Assembly: GCA_026388655.1 (NCBI GenBank)
Contig: JAPLJI010000072.1
Location: forward strand, 1 to 36,981
Direction of reading: 5' to 3'
Length of the DNA: 36,981 nucleotides
Origin: Pseudomonadota bacterium
GTDB lineage: Bacteria > Desulfobacterota > JAPLJL01
Part shown: one piece after another, positions 31,245 through 36,981 of the stretch
Numbering within the stretch: position 1 is the stretch's first letter
Layout: each line of letters begins with the position of its first letter
Position numbers and translations under genes: made by a program
Notes under the pieces: generated by a model
The model's database searches: none
What the model was told of the DNA's origin: nothing
What the model saw: the letters and a program-made list of their open reading frames with translations, nothing else

Positions 31245-32291
31245 TTGCAGGCGCGCCGGCAAACCCGCCAGATCCGGGTCGGATCCGTCCCCGTAGGCGG
31301 CCAGGCCCCGGTCTCGGTTCAGGGGATGACCAAATCCGAGACCCGGAACCGCCGCCAGGTTCTGGCGGAGGTTCGCCGGATGGTCAGGGCCGGAGCGGAA
31401 ATCGTCCGGATCGGGATCCCCGACGAGGAATCCTTGGAGGCGGTCCGCTGGGTGAAAAGCCGGGTCGCGGTTCCAATCGTGGGGGATATTCATTTCAATT
31501 ACCGTCTGGCCCAGCAGGCGATTCGGGCCGGGGTGGACGGGATCAGGATCAACCCGGGCAATCTTGGCGGACCGCGCCGGCTGAAAGCGGTGGTCGAGAC
31601 CGCCCGGGAATTCGGGGTTTCCCTCCGGATCGGCATAAATTCCGGTTCGCTGGAGAAGGATCTCCGGCGGTTGCCGGTGGCGAAGGCCCTGGTGAAAAGC
31701 GCCCTCCGGGCGGTGGAATTGCTGGAAAGCCTGGATTTTTTCAATTTTAAACTCTCCCTCAAGTCCTCCAATGTTTCCGAAATGATTGAAGCCCATCGCC
31801 TGGTTTCCGCCCGGGTAGATTATCCCTTGCATCTGGGGGTGACCGAGGCCGGGCCGGGTCTAACCGGAATCGTCAAGTCGGTCCTCGGAATCGGGGTGCT
31901 ACTGGCCGAGGGGATCGGGGATACCATCCGGGTTTCTTTGACCGGCCCCTCGGATTTGGAGGTGAGAACGGCCTGGCAGATTCTCAAGGGCCTGGGCCTC
32001 CGCCACCGGGGGGTGGAGATCGTTTCCTGCCCCACCTGCACCCGGGACAGCCTGAAAATCAGATCCCTGGCGGAACAGGTGGAAAGGCGCCTGGCTCCGC
32101 GGGAGAAAGAAATCAAGGTGGCGGTTATGGGCTGCCCGGTCAACGGTCCCGGCGAGGCGTCCCGGGCCGATCTCGGGCTGGTGGGCAGCCGGGGGAAGGC
32201 CATCATTTATTTCCGGGGCCGCCCCATCGGGAAGCGGGACCGGGCGGAGGCGGTCAACGCGATTTGCGAACTGGTGGATAAACTAGATTGA
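31245..32291 (+). CDS. ispG: 4-hydroxy-3-methylbut-2-enyl diphosphate synthase
   Basis: IspG (GcpE) carries out the penultimate step of the non-mevalonate isoprenoid pathway with a [4Fe-4S] cluster. The 348-residue protein shows the N-terminal TIM barrel (VGSVPVGGQAPVSVQGMTKSETRN) and the cluster ligands Cys262, Cys265 and Cys297 with Glu304 (SCPTCTRDS and GCPVNGPGEA). The short bacterial form without the inserted plant domain fits. The TTG start at 31245 uses a CCGGAGG site in the end of dnaB, so translation is probably coupled. Confidence 0.95.
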   Translation: MQARRQTRQIRVGSVPVGGQAPVSVQGMTKSETRNRRQVLAEVRRMVRAGAEIVRIGIPDEESLEAVRWVKSRVAVPIVGDIHFNYRLAQQAIRAGVDGIRINPGNLGGPRRLKAVVETAREFGVSLRIGINSGSLEKDLRRLPVAKALVKSALRAVELLESLDFFNFKLSLKSSNVSEMIEAHRLVSARVDYPLHLGVTEAGPGLTGIVKSVLGIGVLLAEGIGDTIRVSLTGPSDLEVRTAWQILKGLGLRHRGVEIVSCPTCTRDSLKIRSLAEQVERRLAPREKEIKVAVMGCPVNGPGEASRADLGLVGSRGKAIIYFRGRPIGKRDRAEAVNAICELVDKLD

Positions 32292-32309
32292 TAATAAAGC
32301 TCCTGGTTC

Positions 32310-32360
32310 AGGACAAGTCTGAGCCGACTTGTCCTCCGAAGCCTTGGCGAAGGAGGAAGG
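32310..32360. repeat. palindromic repeat between ispG and proS
   Basis: GACAAGTC ... GACTTGTC (about 32319-32339) and TCCTCCGAAGCC ... GGCGAAGGAGGA (about 32331-32357) form overlapping stems; the second recurs at about 27883-27909. Confidence 0.65.
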
Positions 32361-32459
32361 GGCAGAATCTCGGAAAAAAATGTTTTGGATCGCTCCGACC
32401 TATCCAGAAAAATCTTTTCTCTACTTAAATGATAAAGAAAGAAAAATGGAGTTGAAAAA

Positions 32460-34193
32460 ATGAGAATGTCACAAGCTTTTCTTCCCACCTTGAGAGAGGA
32501 ACCCAAGGAAGCGGAGGTGGCCAGTCACCTGCTCCTCCTCCGGGCCGGAATGATCCGGAAACTGGCGGCGGGGGTTTATTCGATTCTCCCCCTGGGGAAA
32601 CGGGTATTAAGAAAGATCGAGACGATCATCCGGGAGGAAATGGACCGGACCGGCGCGCATGAGCTCTACCTCCCCGCCGTGCAGCCGGCCGAGCTTTGGG
32701 AGGAGAGCGGACGCTGGGCCAAGTACGGAAAGGAACTCCTGCGCTTCCAGGACCGACACGAGCATTGGTTCTGCTTCGGGCCGACCCACGAGGAGGTGAT
32801 TACCGATCTGGTTCGCCGGGAGATTAGATCTTACCGGGACCTGCCCCAGTGTTTTTACCAGATCCAGGTGAAGTTTCGCGACGAAGTGCGTCCCCGTTTC
32901 GGTCTGATCCGGGGGCGGGAATTTATCATGAAGGATGCCTACAGTTTCGACCGGGATGAGGCCGGGGCCGAGGAGAGCTACCGGAAGATGGTCCGGGCCT
33001 ACGAGCGGTCTTTTACCCGGATGAACCTGGATTTCCGGGTCGTCCAGGCCGAGGCCGGATTGATCGGGGGCAACTTTTCCCATGAGTTCATGGCCCTGGC
33101 TGCCACCGGGGAGGATTTAATCATCGTCTGCGATCACTGCGGTTATTCCGCCAGCCAGGAAAGGGCCGAGGTGGGTAAATCCGAGACCCCCGCTTCCGGG
33201 GGAGAAAAGGCTCTGGAGCGGGTGGCGACCCCGGGAAAAAAGACGGTGGAGGAGGTCTGCCAGTTCCTGGGGGCGGAACCGCGGGACCTGATCAAAACCC
33301 TGATTGTCCAGGTCCAGGGACAGCCCCTGGCGATTTTGATCCGGGGGGACCTGGAATTTAACCCGAATAAGCTGAAAAGACACCTGAGAGCGGAAGCGGT
33401 GGAACTGGCGGACGCGGAAACGATTGAACGGGTAACGAAGGCCCCGGTGGGCTTCGCCGGGCCGGTGGGGATTTCCCTGAAAACCCTAGCGGACCATTCG
33501 ATCCGCGGAATCAGCCGCGGGGTAACCGGAGCGAACGCCGCCGATTTTCACCTGATCAATGTCAAAATCGGCCGGGATTTCCCGGATCCGGAATACGGGG
33601 ATTTCCGCCTGGCCCGCGGGGGAGACGCTTGCAGCCAGTGTGGAAAGACGATGCGGGAAATCCGGGGGCTGGAACTGGGGCATAGCTTCAAGCTCGGGGT
33701 TAAATACAGCCAGGCCATGCGGGCGACTTATCTCGACCCTCAGGGGAAGGAAACCCTGATTGTGATGGGTTGCTATGGAATCGGGGTGACCCGGGCGATG
33801 GCCGCCGTCGTCGAACAGCATCATGACCAGGATGGAATCATTTTCCCGATCTCCGTGGCGCCCTATCAAGTAATCGTGGTCCCGGTGGAACTGGCCGATT
33901 CCCAGGTCCGGGAGAAATCCGAGGAAATTTATGAAAAATTAACGGAGGCCGGGTGGGAGATCCTCTACGATGACCGTGCGGAAAGGGCCGGGGCGAAATT
34001 CAAGGATGCGGATCTCCTGGGCATTCCTTTTCGAATCACGGTAGGGAAGCGGAACCTGGCCAATGGCCGGGTCGAAATCAAGCGCCGGGGGGAAAAGGCG
34101 GTGCAATTGGAGCCGACGGAGACGGTCTGCGCCCGGATCCAGGAATTAATCTCCGCGGCCCGGGGAACGGATCCGGCCGGGCCGGGCTCGTGA
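32460..34193 (+). CDS. proS: prolyl-tRNA synthetase (bacterial type with editing domain)
   Basis: ProS charges tRNA-Pro. In 577 residues, class II motif 1 (GVYSILPLGKRVLRKIE), motif 2 (RPRFGLIRGREFIMKDAYSF) and motif 3 (GCYGIGVTRAMAAVVEQ) are present. The INS editing domain lies between motifs 2 and 3, at about 225-385 (KTVEEVCQFLGAEPRDLIKTLIV), and removes mischarged alanine. The C-terminal anticodon-binding domain follows (PYQVIVVPVEL to GVEIKRRGEKA-like end). ATG 32460 is used; ATG 32466 is an alternative. A DUF4388 gene follows after 16 bases. Confidence 0.97.
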   Translation: MRMSQAFLPTLREEPKEAEVASHLLLLRAGMIRKLAAGVYSILPLGKRVLRKIETIIREEMDRTGAHELYLPAVQPAELWEESGRWAKYGKELLRFQDRHEHWFCFGPTHEEVITDLVRREIRSYRDLPQCFYQIQVKFRDEVRPRFGLIRGREFIMKDAYSFDRDEAGAEESYRKMVRAYERSFTRMNLDFRVVQAEAGLIGGNFSHEFMALAATGEDLIIVCDHCGYSASQERAEVGKSETPASGGEKALERVATPGKKTVEEVCQFLGAEPRDLIKTLIVQVQGQPLAILIRGDLEFNPNKLKRHLRAEAVELADAETIERVTKAPVGFAGPVGISLKTLADHSIRGISRGVTGANAADFHLINVKIGRDFPDPEYGDFRLARGGDACSQCGKTMREIRGLELGHSFKLGVKYSQAMRATYLDPQGKETLIVMGCYGIGVTRAMAAVVEQHHDQDGIIFPISVAPYQVIVVPVELADSQVREKSEEIYEKLTEAGWEILYDDRAERAGAKFKDADLLGIPFRITVGKRNLANGRVEIKRRGEKAVQLEPTETVCARIQELISAARGTDPAGPGS

Positions 34194-34209
34194 ATTCAAC
34201 GGTTGGGCT

Positions 34210-35544
34210 ATGGATCAGGACGGGGAAAAAATAATCACCATCAAGCCGGGAGGGATTCTGGAACTGCCCGCCAAGTTGACCCAATCCTTGGAACTCAAGG
34301 GGAACGATCAGTTTAAAGTGGTGGTGATGGGGAAAAAGCTAGTCCAGCTTTTGAAGGTGGACGAGGATTTTTCCCGGTTGATCCAGAATGACGACAAAAT
34401 CGTCATGACCGGCGACCTGGAGGGGGTGGGCATAACCGATCTGTTCTCGATTCTAAACATGTCCCAGAAAACCGGGGTCCTGGTCCTGGTTTCGGAAAAA
34501 GCTTACAAAGCCATTTACTTCCGCCGGGGCGAGATTGTTTTCGCGTCGTCCAATCAGCCCGAGGAAAGACTGGGCAATATCCTTTATCGAACCGGGAAAA
34601 TTTCCCAGGAGCAGAAGGAGGAGGCGGAACGCAGCCTGACGGGGGATAAACGTTTTGGCACGATCCTGCTGGAGCGAAAATTGATCTCGCCCAAGGACCT
34701 CTGGTGGGGGGTCAGGTATCAGATGGAGGAGATCATCTATTCTTCCTTCCATTTTCTGAAGGGATTTTTCTTTTTTATCGAGGGTGACCTAGCCGATGAG
34801 GATCTGGTGCGTTTTTCCTTTAACACCCAGAAATTGCTGATGGAGGGTTTCCGCCGCATGGATGAATGGCCGCTGATTTATCAGCTGATCCCCTCCCGCG
34901 ACGCCGTCCTGGAGATTTCCGCCGCTCCCGGGGCCGGAGAATTGAATCCCATCATGCAGAAGGTCTTCGAAATCGTGGACGGGAAAAAGAAGGTTGGAGA
35001 TGTTATCCGCCTCTCCCAGCTGGGGGAGTTCAACGCTTTTCGGATTCTTTACCAGCTGGCCAAAGCCGGGATAATCCGGGCGAAGGAGAAGGCCAGGGAA
35101 GTCAAACCCGACAAGGCCGAGGCGGACCGGAAAAGGATCATCACCGTGGTCGAAAAATACAATCTGCTCTTTCGCCAGATGCAGACGGCGATCGGCAATC
35201 GCATCAACCTGCCGGACGCGGTGGCGGATTTTTTCGGGGATCTCTCCCCCAGATTCAAGAAGCTTTTTGAGGGGTTGAAATTCGGCCCGGACGGCAGCCT
35301 GGATCCGGAGAAATTATTGGAGAACAGCCTCAAAGCCGGAATGCTGGAGGTCGGGGCCTTCCAGAAACTTTCGAGTTTCTGCGATCTTTTCGCTTTTCAA
35401 CTGGCCCTGGACGGATTGAACGAGTTTCTCAATTTCCTGATATTCTCCCTGCGGAACATCTCGGGGGATGACAAAGAGATCGAGGATGTGATCCGCCGGG
35501 TCCGGGCGGCCCAGAGCCAGATCCAGGGTAGAAAGAATTGTTAA
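34210..35544 (+). CDS. DUF4388 (PATAN-type) domain protein
   Basis: This 444-residue protein has an N-terminal AbrB-like stretch (IITIKPGGILELPAKLTQSLELKGNDQFKVVV, about 8-45). A DUF4388/PATAN domain follows (about 68-190: DLEGVGITDLFSILNMSQKTGVLVL and KAIYFRRGEIVFASSNQPEERLGNILYRTGKIS). The rest is helical without a known domain. PATAN proteins are common in deltaproteobacteria and cyanobacteria and take part in signalling and motility regulation. Here it lies between proS and pyrF in one transcription unit, and no partner regulator is seen. Confidence 0.8.
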   Translation: MDQDGEKIITIKPGGILELPAKLTQSLELKGNDQFKVVVMGKKLVQLLKVDEDFSRLIQNDDKIVMTGDLEGVGITDLFSILNMSQKTGVLVLVSEKAYKAIYFRRGEIVFASSNQPEERLGNILYRTGKISQEQKEEAERSLTGDKRFGTILLERKLISPKDLWWGVRYQMEEIIYSSFHFLKGFFFFIEGDLADEDLVRFSFNTQKLLMEGFRRMDEWPLIYQLIPSRDAVLEISAAPGAGELNPIMQKVFEIVDGKKKVGDVIRLSQLGEFNAFRILYQLAKAGIIRAKEKAREVKPDKAEADRKRIITVVEKYNLLFRQMQTAIGNRINLPDAVADFFGDLSPRFKKLFEGLKFGPDGSLDPEKLLENSLKAGMLEVGAFQKLSSFCDLFAFQLALDGLNEFLNFLIFSLRNISGDDKEIEDVIRRVRAAQSQIQGRKNC

Positions 35545-35560
35545 ACGGAAGGAGCGGGTT

Positions 35561-36295
35561 TTGACCAGAGGAAGCGGAAAGCTGATCTTCGCCCTGGACG
35601 GGGTCAAGGATAGAAAAGAAGTGGAGCAATGGGTGAAGCGACTTTACCCCGTGATCTATCGTTTCAAGGTGGGTAAGGAGCTTTTTACCCGGGAGGGCCC
35701 GGAGATAATCAAAACCATACAGGGACAGGGGGGGGAAATATTTCTGGATTTGAAGTTTCACGATATCCCGGAAACCGTGGCCCGGGCGGTGGAGGTGGCG
35801 AGCCGGCTGGGGGTGGAAATCCTGAATGTCCATGCCCTGGGAGGGAAGGAAATGATGAAAGCCGCCCGGAAAGCCGCCCGGACCGTCTGGGAAGAAAAAG
35901 ACGGAAAGGAGACCAAAATCGTGGCCGTTACGGTTCTGACCAGTCTTAACCAAGAAGATCTCCGGGAGATGGGATTGGAAATCGGGGTGGAAGGGCTGGT
36001 TCTAAACCTGGCCCGGCTGGCCCGGGAGGCAGGCCTGGACGGGGTGGTGGCGTCTCCCTGGGAAGCCCGGAAAATCCGGGAGGGACAGGGGGAGGATTTT
36101 ATCATAATCACTCCGGGAATTCGCAGCGGGCCGGGGAAAAATGACGATCAGAAAAGGGTCAGTACTCCGGAAGGCGCCATCGCAGCCGGGGCCAGCATGA
36201 TCGTGGTGGGAAGAGATATCCGGAATGCCCCGGACCCGGTGGGTCAGGCCCGGGTCATGGAAGAAAAAATTGCCCAATCGGGGAGAAATGGTTAA
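35561..36295 (+). CDS. pyrF: orotidine 5'-phosphate decarboxylase
   Basis: PyrF makes UMP in the last step of pyrimidine synthesis. The 244-residue TIM barrel has LIFALDGV at the start (Asp13), the lysine of RFKVGKELF, the catalytic Asp63-x-Lys65-x-x-Asp68 (FLDLKFHDIP), and the C-terminal phosphate site ITPGIRS ... IVVGRDIRNAPDP. All catalytic residues are intact. The TTG at 35561 is preceded by GGAAGGAGCG. It ends the housekeeping run, before the tRNA cluster. Confidence 0.95.
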   Translation: MTRGSGKLIFALDGVKDRKEVEQWVKRLYPVIYRFKVGKELFTREGPEIIKTIQGQGGEIFLDLKFHDIPETVARAVEVASRLGVEILNVHALGGKEMMKAARKAARTVWEEKDGKETKIVAVTVLTSLNQEDLREMGLEIGVEGLVLNLARLAREAGLDGVVASPWEARKIREGQGEDFIIITPGIRSGPGKNDDQKRVSTPEGAIAAGASMIVVGRDIRNAPDPVGQARVMEEKIAQSGRNG

Positions 36296-36343
36296 GGGAA
36301 AAAGCTTAGAAAAATGTTTTTCCGGATGGAAAAAAAGTGGGTA

Positions 36344-36371
36344 TTGACAAGAACATAGGTTATTTTATAAT
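36344..36371 (+). promoter_or_regulatory. consensus sigma70 promoter of the tRNA-tuf operon
   Basis: TTGACA (36344-36349) and TATAAT (36366-36371) are both perfect, with a 16-base spacer. Transcription would begin about seven bases before the first tRNA, as expected for a stable-RNA promoter. Confidence 0.85.
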
Positions 36372-36384
36372 AAATAATTTAACT

Positions 36385-36457
36385 GCTGGCGTAGCTCAGC
36401 AGGAAGAGCAGCTGACTTGTAATCAGCAGGCCAGGGGTTCGAATCCCTTCGCCAGCT
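36385..36457 (+). tRNA. tRNA-Thr (TGT)
   Basis: The acceptor stem GCTGGCG pairs with CGCCAGC. The anticodon arm GCTGA-CTTGTAA-TCAGC gives anticodon TGT, and the T-arm has GGTTCGAATCC. The CCA end is not encoded. Confidence 0.96.
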
Positions 36458-36483
36458 CTCTGGGATTTTTATTTTTTTTTAGA

Positions 36484-36565
36484 GGAGAGGTTCCCGAGCG
36501 GCCAAAGGGGGCAGACTGTAAATCTGCTGGCGATGCCTTCGGAGGTTCGAATCCTCCCCTCTCCA
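36484..36565 (+). tRNA. tRNA-Tyr (GTA)
   Basis: The acceptor GGAGAGG pairs with CCTCTCC. The anticodon arm GCAGA-CTGTAAA-TCTGC gives GTA. A long variable arm (GGCGATGCCTTCGG region) identifies a class II tRNA, as expected for bacterial tRNA-Tyr. Confidence 0.96.
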
Positions 36566-36599
36566 TATGAGGTGGGGCGAACAAGTTTGGTAGCACAAA

Positions 36600-36675
36600 G
36601 CGGGAATAGCTCAATTGGTAGAGCACGAGCCTTCCAAGCTTGAGGTTGCGGGTTCGAGCCCCGTTTCCCGCTCCA
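36600..36675 (+). tRNA. tRNA-Gly (TCC)
   Basis: The acceptor GCGGGAA pairs with TTCCCGC. The anticodon loop CTTCCAA gives TCC. CCA is encoded at 36673-36675. Confidence 0.96.
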
Positions 36676-36715
36676 ATGATTTATGAACGATTGAGGAGAC
36701 CGGAAAGTTTTTAAC

Positions 36716-36791
36716 GCCCATGTAGCTCAGTCGGTAGAGCACCTCCTTGGTAAGGAGGAGGTCACCAGTTCGATTCTGGTCGTGGGCTCCA
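36716..36791 (+). tRNA. tRNA-Thr (GGT)
   Basis: The acceptor GCCCATG pairs with CGTGGGC (one G-T pair). The anticodon arm CCTCC-TTGGTAA-GGAGG gives GGT. CCA is encoded at 36789-36791. It is followed by tuf, as in E. coli thrT-tufB. Confidence 0.96.
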
Positions 36792-36840
36792 GAGAAAAAG
36801 GCCGAGAAAATATATTTTGAATTCAAGGAGGCGATAAAAA

Positions 36841-36981
36841 ATGTCCAAGCAGAAGTTTAAGAGGACGAAGCCGCACATGAATGTGGGGACGATTGGGCAT
36901 GTGGATCATGGGAAGAGTTTATTGACGAGTGCGATTACGTTGGTGTTGTCGAAGAGTGGGTTATCGACGTATGTGCCGTTT
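36841..36981 (+). CDS. tuf: elongation factor Tu, N-terminal part
   Basis: The first 47 codons are visible and the window ends inside the gene. [26 protein letters not shown] is the EF-Tu N-terminus with the GTP-binding P-loop (GHVDHGK). The usual GKTTLTAAIT is replaced by [10 protein letters not shown], so serine replaces the first threonine and leucine the second; serine can still bind magnesium. A CAAGGAGGCG site precedes ATG 36841. Codons here end mostly in G or T, unlike the C/G-ended codons of neighbouring genes. The promoter at 36344-36371 probably drives it together with the four tRNAs. Confidence 0.93.
   Translation, partial: MSKQKFKRTKPHMNVGTIGHVDHGKSLLTSAITLVLSKSGLSTYVPF

Noticed and set aside
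36296-36345. Rho-independent terminator after pyrF from GGAAAAA ... TTTTTCC.
   Set aside because: The stem is only A-T rich pairs with a long loop and no T-run follows on the plus strand.

Overview
The window looks like chromosomal DNA of an uncultivated anaerobic bacterium that uses the Wood-Ljungdahl pathway. A Desulfobacterota-like (deltaproteobacterial) or related lineage is my best guess. That guess rests on a bacterial-type CODH/ACS locus, GC-rich coding sequence, housekeeping genes of bacterial type and intergenic DNA crowded with palindromic repeats. It is inference, because no 16S rRNA gene is present.

Layout. (1) Positions 1-2208 are an accessory edge: the tail of an ORF6N-type protein, a possibly frameshifted zinc-ribbon remnant, a NYN-domain putative RNase and a RelE/ParE-type toxin-antitoxin pair with a visible promoter/operator. 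(2) Positions 2509-18023, all on the minus strand, are the carbon-fixation block. In transcription order it holds a molybdopterin oxidoreductase, two ArsA/Get3-like ATPases, folD, cooC, a 73-residue unknown, acsD, cooS/acsA, acsB, acsC and acsE. acsE is broken by an exact 43-nt tandem duplication. (3) Positions 18211-24175 hold a secreted TPR protein, a HEAT-repeat protein, a YbaK-type deacylase, a metallo-beta-lactamase-fold hydrolase and a phosphohexomutase. (4) Positions 24393-28564 hold thioredoxin and a three-gene NADH-dehydrogenase-like diaphorase (NuoE-, NuoF- and HoxU-like) with no hydrogenase or dehydrogenase partner beside it. (5) Positions 28581-36295 hold a 22-codon lysine-rich micro-ORF with its own promoter, then rpsR, rplI, dnaB, ispG, proS, a DUF4388 protein and pyrF. 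(6) Positions 36344-36981 hold a consensus promoter, tRNA genes for Thr(TGT), Tyr(GTA), Gly(TCC) and Thr(GGT), and the start of tuf. This is the same order as E. coli thrU-tyrU-glyT-thrT-tufB.

How the genes work together. CooS reduces CO2 to CO. AcsC/AcsD carry the methyl group, which AcsE would deliver from methyl-tetrahydrofolate. AcsB joins methyl, CO and CoA. FolD supplies the one-carbon pool and CooC matures the nickel site. The molybdopterin enzyme and the NADH diaphorase are plausible electron-handling partners, but the sequence does not prove it. The formyl-THF synthetase, methylene-THF reductase and corrinoid-activating (AcsV-type) genes are not in the window.

The most unusual feature is intergenic. 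More than fifteen gaps carry degenerate tandem tracts with a strict 7-nt period. Each gap has its own heptamer, and the tracts often touch or enter a stop codon. They resemble the heptameric STRR repeats of cyanobacteria in period only. They sit among several hairpin (REP-like) families and a MITE-like element with 13-bp terminal inverted repeats.
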